A stretch of 64,000 nt of DNA, taken from NCBI RefSeq assembly GCF_030285365.1, contig NZ_JASVDS010000001.1, forward strand, positions 186,001-250,000. The letters run 5' to 3'. Source of the DNA: Roseateles subflavus (GTDB taxonomy: Bacteria; Pseudomonadota; Gammaproteobacteria; Burkholderiales; Burkholderiaceae_C). Positions 24,649 to 33,327 of this stretch are shown piece by piece. The notes below the pieces were generated by a model, which was not told the origin of the DNA, ran no database searches, and saw only the letters and a list, made by a program, of their open reading frames with translations. The translations under genes were made by a program, and so were the position numbers. The first letter of the stretch is position 1. Every line of letters starts with the position of its first letter.

Positions 24649-25488
24649 TTGCCACCGATCGCGCCGACGCCCGTGCAGAAGCAGCCCTTCCCCTCCGTCC
24701 CGCAAGCCGCCCTGGTGCTGCTCGCCTGCTTCCTGCTGCAGTACCTGGTGGGCGTGCTGCTCTACGACGCCCGCCGGTCCCTCGGCCTGTCCGAGGACCA
24801 GATCGTCCCCCTGGGCCTGCTGCTGGCCGATGGCCTGCTGGCGGCCGCCCTGCTGCAGTTCAGCGGCATGAGCTACCGGGACCTGCTGCATCCCAGCCGC
24901 TCGTCGGTCGGCGCGACCTGCCTCCTGCTGGTGCCGCCGGTGCTGGCCCTGGTGCCGCTCACGCTGGGGCTGGATCAGATGCTGATCTCAGCCCTCCAGT
25001 CCGTGTGGGCCCCCTCCGCCTGGGAGCAGGCCGCCTTCGAGCGCATGATGGCGCCCACGCTGGCCACCGCCCTCGCCTCCTGCGTGCTGGCGCCCCTGTT
25101 CGAGGAGATGCTGTTCCGCGGCCTGCTGCTGCGGGCCTTTCTGCAGCGCTATCCGCGTGGCGTGGCCATCGTCTGCTCGGCGCTGTACTTCGGCGTGGCC
25201 CACCTGAACCTCTACCAGTTCTTTCTCGCCTTCTTCCTGGGACTGGTGCTGGGCTGGCTGTATGAACGCTCGCAGTCGCTGATCCCCTGCATCGCGCTGC
25301 ATGCCGCGCTCAACAGCGCGGTGTTCGCGTTGAGCAAGCAGGCGCCTGCGGAGGCCGCTGCGGAGGCGCCTGCGATCAGCGCCAACGGCCTGGCCGCGTT
25401 CTGGCTGACGGCCCTCGCCCTGGCCGCCCTCGGATCCTGGGCGCTGCATCGGCTGCTGCGGCGCGGACGGCGGGCGGATGGCGCCTGA
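24649..25488 (+). CDS. CPBP family intramembrane glutamic endopeptidase
   Basis: About 279 residues, seven to eight membrane segments. The Abi/CAAX protease motifs are intact: EE plus R in LFEEMLFRG (E152, E153, R157), FGVAH near 181-185 and HAALN near 218-222. Relatives of Rce1 cleave membrane proteins; some bacterial members give self-immunity to bacteriocins. The start is uncertain: a TTG at 24649 is used here, and a GTG at 24673 is equally possible. No close operon partner. Confidence 0.8.
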   Translation: MPPIAPTPVQKQPFPSVPQAALVLLACFLLQYLVGVLLYDARRSLGLSEDQIVPLGLLLADGLLAAALLQFSGMSYRDLLHPSRSSVGATCLLLVPPVLALVPLTLGLDQMLISALQSVWAPSAWEQAAFERMMAPTLATALASCVLAPLFEEMLFRGLLLRAFLQRYPRGVAIVCSALYFGVAHLNLYQFFLAFFLGLVLGWLYERSQSLIPCIALHAALNSAVFALSKQAPAEAAAEAPAISANGLAAFWLTALALAALGSWALHRLLRRGRRADGA

Positions 25489-25519
25489 TGCCCCCTTCTC
25501 CATTCACCTCAGCCCTTCG

Positions 25520-25954
25520 ATGACCCTGCCCTACCCTCCCGTGCTGGACGAATCCAAGGTCGGCGAGTACCCCGCCTCCACCAAGTCCGGCGGCGGCTAT
25601 GTCTGGGATGCCGTGCTCGAGTACCGCGTCTGGTGCCACCCCGAACGGGGCGCGCCGGACCTCGCCGAGGGCAGCGACTACTACGACGCCTTCTCCACGC
25701 ATGAGGAAGCCGCGGCCTTCGCCCGGGACACCGCTGGCGCCGAGGACCCGCTCGCCCTCGTGCTGCAACGCGAGTACCTCGACGAGCCGACGCCGGGCGA
25801 GTACCGGCACGTGCGCGAGGAGCGGATCACCGAATGGCTGCCCGCCTGGCTGAGCCGCCCGCCGCGGGACGAGCGCACCATCCCCGACTTCCTCGCCGCC
25901 CCGGCCACGCCCCACCGCCTGGATGTGCTGCGCGGTCGGGCGCCGCGCGAGTGA
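25520..25954 (+). CDS. conserved hypothetical protein (144 aa)
   Basis: Soluble and acidic, opening LPYPPVLDESKVGEYP with a conserved-looking core GGGYVWDAVLEYRVWCHPE and later ITEWLPAWLSRP. I recognise the layout as a conserved Burkholderiales protein without known activity. A further in-frame ATG at 25478 overlaps the end of the protease gene; 25520 is preferred by length. Confidence 0.6.
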   Translation: MTLPYPPVLDESKVGEYPASTKSGGGYVWDAVLEYRVWCHPERGAPDLAEGSDYYDAFSTHEEAAAFARDTAGAEDPLALVLQREYLDEPTPGEYRHVREERITEWLPAWLSRPPRDERTIPDFLAAPATPHRLDVLRGRAPRE

Positions 25955-26142
25955 GCCCGCCGTGATGCCTCCGCCCCAGGCCGGACGGTCGCCGGGGCAC
26001 CTGGGAGGCGCTCGTGGCCAACCTGCGGCTTCCCGAATGCTGGCTCCTACGTCGGCCCCTGCACCTGGCAAGCGGTGACGTTCGATGTGCAGAGGCGGCC
26101 TCAGCGAGGCCCTCACTTGACGCGTTATATGATGCGCCGCCT

Positions 26143-26385
26143 ATGGATGCGATCGCCACCTTGATTCATGTCGTGCCAGCCATCGTCGCCCTGGCCTTGC
26201 TGGTCAGCTGGGTCTGGACCGGCGTCTGGGCGTATCACGACGCCACGCGCCGCGGCAAGCCGGGAGGCGCCGTCGCCGTCCTCGTGATGTTCGTGGCGTG
26301 GCCGCTGGGCCTGGCCGTGTGGCTCGTCCTGCGGCCCGAGGAGCGCCGCCCTCCGTTCAACCTGGACGACTTCCGGTCGAGATGA
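26143..26385 (+). CDS. small membrane protein (80 aa)
   Basis: Two membrane helices (LIHVVPAIVALALLVSWVW and GAVAVLVMFVAWPLGLAVWLVL) separated by a short basic loop and followed by a polar tail ending DDFRSR. Not recognised. It shares an ATGA overlap with the next gene, so they are co-translated. Confidence 0.6.
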   Translation: MDAIATLIHVVPAIVALALLVSWVWTGVWAYHDATRRGKPGGAVAVLVMFVAWPLGLAVWLVLRPEERRPPFNLDDFRSR

Positions 26386-26834
26386 GCACTGCCACGATCG
26401 CCCGCGCGATCGCCGTCTTCCTGCTGGCGATGTCCGTCGGCTATTTCTCAGCCGCCTGGGACTGTCGCCAGCGCCTGGCCGACTTCGACGGCGTGACGCT
26501 GGTGACCGCCAGGGCGAACGTCGAGAACCTCCAGGAGATGAGCACCTTGGAGCGCGGCGGCGCGGCACTGCCCTTCATCGGCCGGCCGACCCACCAGGCG
26601 ACGGTCTCATTCCAGACCCGGGGGTGGGGCCGCATCTCCGGGACCCGCCCGCTGCCGGCCGCCGTTCTGGACGAGGCACGGCACAACGGGTCGATCCCGA
26701 TCGAGTACCGCCCCGAGAGCCCGTGGCACTACCGCTTCCCGGGCCTCGAGCCGACGCCCGCGCGCCCACTGAGCCTCGCGCTCGGCCTGCTGCTTGCGGC
26801 GGGCCTGATCGCCTGGCGGCACCGCCCGGCGTGA
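26382..26834 (+). CDS. hypothetical protein with terminal membrane helices (150 aa)
   Basis: An N-terminal helix (ARAIAVFLLAMSVGYFSAAW) and a C-terminal helix (LSLALGLLLAAGLIAW) flank a beta-rich extracytoplasmic segment. The arrangement is reminiscent of DUF3592-type proteins, but the match is weak. Translationally coupled to the preceding small membrane protein. Confidence 0.55.
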   Translation: MSTATIARAIAVFLLAMSVGYFSAAWDCRQRLADFDGVTLVTARANVENLQEMSTLERGGAALPFIGRPTHQATVSFQTRGWGRISGTRPLPAAVLDEARHNGSIPIEYRPESPWHYRFPGLEPTPARPLSLALGLLLAAGLIAWRHRPA

Positions 26835-26907
26835 GCCTGCGCCGGTGTTCGCCGTGACGGGCGCCGCCCGCCGATCGAGGCCCACACAACGCGGCAAAAT
26901 GCCGCCC

Positions 26908-28359
26908 ATGCCTCGCTTCATCGCCCCCCTTCTGGCCGGCCTCGCCCTGTCCCTGAGCCTCCCGGCCCTGGCGCAGGGCAGCGTCTACCGCTGCACGGAC
27001 CCCCACGGCAAGGTCGCCTACCAGTCCCTACCCTGCACGGACGCCCAGACGACCCGGCGCGTGGAGCTGGACACGCGCTTCGTCGGTGGCCAGGCGGCCC
27101 CGCGACTGGGCGAGCCCCCCGTCACCGAGCCCGGCGAGCCGGGCAAGAACGGCGACGGCCCGCCCGAGGCTCCCCCGGCAGCGCCGGCTCCCCCCGCGCC
27201 GCCCCGCGTGAAGCTGCCGGCCCCCACGGCCCAGGAGGCGGCCACCTGGGGCAAGGGCACGGACGTCATCGTTGTCTCCGGCTACCAGGCCAGCAGCCAG
27301 CAGACCGCCGTGAACATCACCCACCCGACGCGCCCGGTGCTGCTGGTGCTCAGCTCCTACCTGCCGGTGCAATGGCGTGTGCTGCCCACGCCGGGCACCC
27401 GCATCAAGGCGGTCCTGGTCTCGTCGTACCAGCAGCGCTCCAGCGTGCAGGCCCCGCCCGAGGTGCCCGTGGCGCAGGACGAGCTGCCCCATGCCATCGA
27501 GACGGCCAACATCAACTTCCGGCAGCTGCTGGGCAAGCTGCACGCCCGCTACGGCGTGCAGGCGGCGGTCGCCTTCAACGGCGACTACACCCTGCCTGGC
27601 GTCGTCACGGTGAAGGGGCCGTTCCCGGCGGACCCCGCGCTCACGCGGGAAGGCGTCCGCCCCGAGGCGCCGCGCCTGCCGATGAGCTTCGATCTGGTCA
27701 GCGCCGATGGTCGTCGCATCGCCTGGACGAATGCCGGCCCCGCGGACGGCAAGCCGCAGCAAGCGCCCCTGCGCAGCAGCGGCGGCACGCAGGCCGTCGC
27801 GCTGCGCGAGGACGGCCAGGAGGCCTTCGCCCTGCATGGCAACGGCGGCGAGCTGCGCTGGTACCCGCGCGGTCTCGCCGGGGGCTGGACGCCGCTCCCA
27901 CCGTCCAAGGAGCTGCCGCCGCTGTCCTGGGGCAACGGTCTGGCGCTGGACCCCGCCACCGGCATCCTCGCCATCGTCTCCTTCGGCGGCGAGGGTCACT
28001 TCTACCGCTACGACACGCGCAAGCGCACCTGGCTGGGCGCGCGCTCGCTGCAGGACCGCGACCTCATGGGCCTGGCCTTCAACCCGGACACGGGCGGCTA
28101 CGTCTCGATGTCCAACGCGGCCGAGCTGGTGTTCTTCAACGGCCAGGGCCAGTTGGAGAGCGTGCGCTCGGTGGCCAAGCTCCTGCCCGACCTGGACAGC
28201 ACCTACGACCGCCACAACAGCCGCATCGACGGCCTGAGCGTGGTGGCCCGTGGCAAGGCCGTCGCGATCCTCCGCATGGTCAAGGGCGCGGTGACGCACA
28301 TCTGGACCTACGAGGTCGCGACCAACCGCGCGCAGCTGACCTTCAAGGCCCCCGAGTGA
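26908..28359 (+). CDS. DUF4124 protein with a long unassigned C-terminal region
   Basis: 483 residues. A signal peptide (cleavage after PALA) is followed by a DUF4124 module (VYRCTDPHGKVAYQSLPC, about 25-42), then a Pro/Ala-rich linker to about residue 110. About 370 more residues follow that I cannot assign. The second half reads like a small beta-propeller or lactonase-type repeat: NGLALDPATGILAIVSFGG, then DLMGLAFNPDTGGYVSM. DUF4124 proteins are usually far shorter. Function unknown. Confidence 0.65.
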   Translation: MPRFIAPLLAGLALSLSLPALAQGSVYRCTDPHGKVAYQSLPCTDAQTTRRVELDTRFVGGQAAPRLGEPPVTEPGEPGKNGDGPPEAPPAAPAPPAPPRVKLPAPTAQEAATWGKGTDVIVVSGYQASSQQTAVNITHPTRPVLLVLSSYLPVQWRVLPTPGTRIKAVLVSSYQQRSSVQAPPEVPVAQDELPHAIETANINFRQLLGKLHARYGVQAAVAFNGDYTLPGVVTVKGPFPADPALTREGVRPEAPRLPMSFDLVSADGRRIAWTNAGPADGKPQQAPLRSSGGTQAVALREDGQEAFALHGNGGELRWYPRGLAGGWTPLPPSKELPPLSWGNGLALDPATGILAIVSFGGEGHFYRYDTRKRTWLGARSLQDRDLMGLAFNPDTGGYVSMSNAAELVFFNGQGQLESVRSVAKLLPDLDSTYDRHNSRIDGLSVVARGKAVAILRMVKGAVTHIWTYEVATNRAQLTFKAPE

Positions 28360-28471
28360 GGGCGGCATCCCCACGGCCGGGCGCCGCCTGAGCGCGGCGC
28401 CCGGGCGCGCGGGGATGCCGACGTGAGCTGTCGGCGATACTGCGCGCCCCCGCTCCGCGATCACCCCGTCC

Positions 28472-30172
28472 ATGCCGACCCGTCGCCTCCGCCCCTCTCA
28501 CCGCGCCCTGGCGGGCGCCGCCCGCCTCAGCGCGATCCTCTGCGTCGCCGCTCTGCAGGCCTGCTCCCCCCTGCAGACGCGGGCACCGGCCGATGCCCCG
28601 CCCCCGCCGCGCCTCGTGGTCTTCATGGCCGTGGACGGCCTGCCGATGCGCCAGGTCCTGGCCTACCGGGACCAGCTGGCCCCCGACGGCTTCCGGCGCT
28701 TCCTGGACCGCGGCCGCTGGTTCTCCGACGCTCACCACGGCCATGGCTACACCGTGACGGCCGCCGGCCACTCGGTGATGCTCAGCGGCGCCTACCCGAA
28801 GCAGAGCAGCATCATCGGCAATGAATGGGTGGACCCGCTCACGCGCGAGGAGCGCTACAACACCGACGACCCGGCGCACCACTACCTCGATCACCCCACG
28901 CCCCACCTGGCCGGCACCAGCCCGCGCAACTACCGCGTGGAAACCGTGGGCGACGTGCTGCGCACGGTGCATCCCGAGGCCCGCATGATCGGCATCTCGG
29001 GCAAGGACCGCGGCGCCATCCTGCCCACCGGCCACCTGGGCATGGCCTATGTCTACATGCAGAGCAGCGGCGGCTTCTCGACCAGCTCCTACTACCTGCC
29101 CGAGCTGCCGGCCTGGGCGAAGGCCTTCAACAACGCGCATCCGGCGGACCGCTACTTCGGCCGGCGCTGGACCCCGCTGCTGGACGATGAGCAGGCCTAC
29201 GACCGCTCGGTGCCGGACGGCCAGCCCTGGCAGTCCACCGGTGGCAACGGCAACCGCCTCCCCGCCGTGGTGGACGGCGGCCTGGCGGCGCCCGGCCCGG
29301 CCTTCTGGGCCAACCTGCTGCCCTCGCCCTTCGCGGACGAGCTCACGCTGGACTTCGCCCGCGCCGCCCTTGCCGGCGAGCACCTGGGCGAGGACGGCGT
29401 GCCCGACCTGCTGAGCGTCAGCCTCTCCAGCCACGACTACGTCAACCACGCCTTCGGGCCGGAGTCGCGGCTCTCGCACGACCACTTCCTGCACCTGGAC
29501 CGCTACCTGCAGGCCTTCTTCCAGACGCTGGACGAGCGCGTGGGACGGGACCGCTACATGGTGGTGCTGACGGCCGACCATGGCTTCATGGACACGCCGG
29601 AATGGGCGCGCTCGCAGGGGCGGGACGCCGGCCGGGTGCCGCTCAAGACGCTCATGGCCGCGGTCAACGACGGTCTGGCGGCGCAGCTCGGCGAGGGCCC
29701 GTGGGTCACGCACTGGTCGGCGACGGGCATGCTGTTCGACGAGGCCCGCATCCAGGCCCGCGGCCTGGACCCCGAGGCCGTGTATGCCGCCGCGGCCCGG
29801 CTGGCCGAGCAGGTGCCCGGCATTGCCGCCGCCTTCACCCGCGCCCAGCTGGCCGGCAACGGGCCGGCGCCCGAGCTCCTGGCGCGCATGCGCCTGTCCT
29901 GGCATCCCGACACGGCGGCGCCGCTGCAGATCGTCGTCAAGCCGGGCTGGATGATCAGCAGCAAGACCACCGGCACCACGCACGGCTCGCCCTACCGCTA
30001 CGACACGAACGTGCCGATCCTCGCCTGGGGCCCGGCCTGGTGGGGCCAGGGCGAGGTGACGCAGCCCGTGGCCGTGGCGGACATCGCCCCGACGCTGGCG
30101 CGCATCCTGCGCCTGCCCGCGCCGAAGCAATCGCAGGGTCAGGTCTTGCCAGTGCCCGGCCTGGCGCGCTGA
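28472..30172 (+). CDS. PafA-like periplasmic alkaline phosphatase lipoprotein
   Basis: 566 residues. Lipobox ALQAC (Cys31). All active-site positions known from PafA of Elizabethkingia have counterparts, mostly at a constant offset: D55, nucleophile T96 (TVTAAGH), N117, K178 and R180 (GKDRGA), D322 and H326 (DYVNH), D369 and H370 (TADHG), H504 (THGSP). The K-x-R pair marks phosphate monoesterases. It should release phosphate outside the cytoplasm using two Zn ions. The last codons (QGQVLP) contain a copy of the dispersed 14-base motif. Confidence 0.85.
   Translation: MPTRRLRPSHRALAGAARLSAILCVAALQACSPLQTRAPADAPPPPRLVVFMAVDGLPMRQVLAYRDQLAPDGFRRFLDRGRWFSDAHHGHGYTVTAAGHSVMLSGAYPKQSSIIGNEWVDPLTREERYNTDDPAHHYLDHPTPHLAGTSPRNYRVETVGDVLRTVHPEARMIGISGKDRGAILPTGHLGMAYVYMQSSGGFSTSSYYLPELPAWAKAFNNAHPADRYFGRRWTPLLDDEQAYDRSVPDGQPWQSTGGNGNRLPAVVDGGLAAPGPAFWANLLPSPFADELTLDFARAALAGEHLGEDGVPDLLSVSLSSHDYVNHAFGPESRLSHDHFLHLDRYLQAFFQTLDERVGRDRYMVVLTADHGFMDTPEWARSQGRDAGRVPLKTLMAAVNDGLAAQLGEGPWVTHWSATGMLFDEARIQARGLDPEAVYAAAARLAEQVPGIAAAFTRAQLAGNGPAPELLARMRLSWHPDTAAPLQIVVKPGWMISSKTTGTTHGSPYRYDTNVPILAWGPAWWGQGEVTQPVAVADIAPTLARILRLPAPKQSQGQVLPVPGLAR
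30136..30149 (+). repeat. copy of the dispersed 14-base motif GGGTCAGGTCTTGC
   Basis: Exact match in the last codons of the alkaline phosphatase gene, 187 bases from another exact copy in the same orientation; a 12-of-14 variant lies between them at 30216-30229. Confidence 0.6.
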
Positions 30173-30218
30173 GGCCGGCGCGCCTCAGCCACGGCCCGGC
30201 AGCCGGCGCCGGGCCTGG

Positions 30219-31076
30219 TCAGGCCTTGCCCGGCGCGAGCAGCCTGGCGTGGTGCTGCAGGTGCTCCGCGATGAAGCTGGCCACGAAGTAGTAGCCGTGG
30301 TCGTAGGCGCTGTGACGGCGCAGGGTCAGGTCTTGCCCCACCTCGCGGCAGACGGTCTCCAGCCGTTCCGGCTGCAGCTGCTCGGCCAGGAACTTGTCCG
30401 CCAGGCCCTGGTCCACCAGCAGCGGCGGCAGGCGGCCACCGGCTGCGATGAGTGCACAGGCGTCATGTGCCGCCCAGGCCGCCTCGTCGGGACCGAGATA
30501 GCCGGCGAAGGCCTTGCGGCCCCAGGGCACCTGGCTGGGGGCCACGATGGGCGCCAGCGCCGACACGGAGCGGTACTGCCCCGGGTGGCGCAGCGCGAGC
30601 GTCAGCGCGCCGTGGCCGCCCATCGAGTGGCCCATGAGACCGACGGCCCCGGGCAGCACCGGCAGGCAGGTGGTGACGAGCGCGTGCAGCTCCTGCGTGA
30701 TGTAGCGCTCCATGCGGAAGTGCGACGCCCAGGGCGCCACGGTGGCGTCGAGGTAGAAGCCCGCGCCGTGGCCGAAGTCCCAGGCCGCGTCCGCCCCCTC
30801 GAGACCCGTGCCTCGCGGGCTGGTGTCGGGCGAGACGAGGATCAGCCCAAGGCGCGCGGCCTCGCGCTGGGCACCGGCCTTGATCGCGAACGTCTCCTCC
30901 GTGCAGGTCAGCCCGGCGAGGTAGAACACCACCGGGCAGGGCCCTTTCGCCGCCTGCGGCGGCAGGTAGACGCCGAAGCGCATCGGCGTGCCGGTGGACT
31001 CGGCGTCATGTTCGAAGAAGCATTGCAGGCCGCCGAAGCAGGCATGCTCGGAGAGGAGGCGCAGCTCGGACGTCAT
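30219..31076 (-). CDS. fghA: S-formylglutathione hydrolase
   Basis: 285 residues, esterase D family. Nucleophile Ser151 in GHSMGGHGA, conserved LAGLTCTEETF near 53 and the C-terminal HSAYDHGYYF with the catalytic His. It hydrolyses S-formylglutathione to formate and glutathione, the second step of glutathione-dependent formaldehyde removal. It follows the dehydrogenase gene by 7 bases, so the two form an operon. A longer start at 31115 would overlap that gene. Confidence 0.93.
   Translation of the reverse strand: MTSELRLLSEHACFGGLQCFFEHDAESTGTPMRFGVYLPPQAAKGPCPVVFYLAGLTCTEETFAIKAGAQREAARLGLILVSPDTSPRGTGLEGADAAWDFGHGAGFYLDATVAPWASHFRMERYITQELHALVTTCLPVLPGAVGLMGHSMGGHGALTLALRHPGQYRSVSALAPIVAPSQVPWGRKAFAGYLGPDEAAWAAHDACALIAAGGRLPPLLVDQGLADKFLAEQLQPERLETVCREVGQDLTLRRHSAYDHGYYFVASFIAEHLQHHARLLAPGKA
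30323..30336 (+). repeat. copy of the dispersed 14-base motif GGGTCAGGTCTTGC
   Basis: Exact match inside fghA (antisense to its coding strand, where it encodes VGQDLT). Confidence 0.6.
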
Positions 31077-31083
31077 CGCGGCG

Positions 31084-32190
<1,107 letters not shown>

Positions 32191-32275
32191 GAGGGATCTC
32201 CTGCTCGCGGGAATCTGTCGGAGGTCAGACTGTAGGCGATCGGCGGTCCGCCCGTGGCGAGGGATCCGGAAGGAC

Positions 32276-33253
32276 TTAGCGCTGGACGTTCAGCCGGATC
32301 TCGCGCACCCCGCCACCGATCTCCATCAGAACGGTCAGCCGATGGCCCTGGCCGCGGTACTCGGCGTTCAGCGGCGGCAAGGCAGGACTCAGGGCGCTGC
32401 CGCCGATCTGGCTGTCGGGCTCGCCCAGGATCTGCAGGACCTCCGACCAGCGCTGGCCCAGGCGGACGCCACGGATGCTCGGCGTGGCGGGCGGACGCAG
32501 GCGCAGCATCAAGAGGCCGCCCTGCGCATCGAACTGCGCCATGATGCCCACGGCATGCAGCGTCGTGATGCCGCCTTCCACCTTCAACTCGGCCTCCGGC
32601 CCCAGCGCAGCCTGCACGGACGCGAGCGGGTCGCCCAGCTTCACGGCCAGGCCCTCCACGGTCGCCAGCCGGGGTGGGCGCGGGGTCATGGGAACCTCGA
32701 GGGCCTTCAGCTGCGCCAGCAGCTCCTGCGCCAGCTTGCGGTCCCGGGGGCCGCCGTTCAGCACGGACTGGCCCCGCCAGACGGTGCGCCGGTCGGCGAC
32801 CTGAAGCAGGCGCATCTCCACCGCGGTCCCGAAGTTGGTGGTGCTGCCGGTGCGCGTCAGCGACGCCTCGGTGGGCAGGATCAGGAGCACGTGCGTGCGC
32901 CCGGGGCTGGCCCGCCGAGGGTCCAGCGTGACCACGCCGGGCAGCCCGCCGGCGTACATCACGTCCTGCAGCTCGCTGCGCAGCTCCTGCATGGTGCGCT
33001 CCAGCTTGCTGTTCATCTCGGCCCGGCCGGCGACGGTGCCCACGGGCTTGCCGAACCAGTCCAGCTTGGACTGCATCTCGGGCCTGGCGATCACGAGCAC
33101 ATCGACAGCGCCGAAGGGCTGGCGCGTCTCCACGCGATCGGCGGGCGGGATCTCCGCGGGCTGAAGTTCGCCGACGGTCTTGCAGGCAGAGAGGAGCGGC
33201 AGTGCGGCAGCGGCCATGCCGCCGAGCGCCAGATGGCGACGGGTGATGTTCAT
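32276..33253 (-). CDS. hypothetical lipoprotein (325 aa)
   Basis: Signal with lipobox LLSAC (Cys24). The N-terminal domain (about 40-170) resembles a lipoprotein assembly/GNA1162-like strand-helix pattern. The C-terminal third reads as a beta domain with LGDPLASVQAALGPEAELK and VRLGQRWSEVLQILGEPDSQI, two SmpA/BamE-like repeats. No firm family. It stands between frmA and the sigma-54 regulator with its own spacing on both sides. Confidence 0.6.
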   Translation of the reverse strand: MNITRRHLALGGMAAAALPLLSACKTVGELQPAEIPPADRVETRQPFGAVDVLVIARPEMQSKLDWFGKPVGTVAGRAEMNSKLERTMQELRSELQDVMYAGGLPGVVTLDPRRASPGRTHVLLILPTEASLTRTGSTTNFGTAVEMRLLQVADRRTVWRGQSVLNGGPRDRKLAQELLAQLKALEVPMTPRPPRLATVEGLAVKLGDPLASVQAALGPEAELKVEGGITTLHAVGIMAQFDAQGGLLMLRLRPPATPSIRGVRLGQRWSEVLQILGEPDSQIGGSALSPALPPLNAEYRGQGHRLTVLMEIGGGVREIRLNVQR

Positions 33254-33327
33254 GGGTCCCTCGGCAGGATCGTTGTTCTTCTGGGCCTCGCGGCGCTGGG
33301 ATGCCGGCCGGGCCCTGGGGCGAAATT

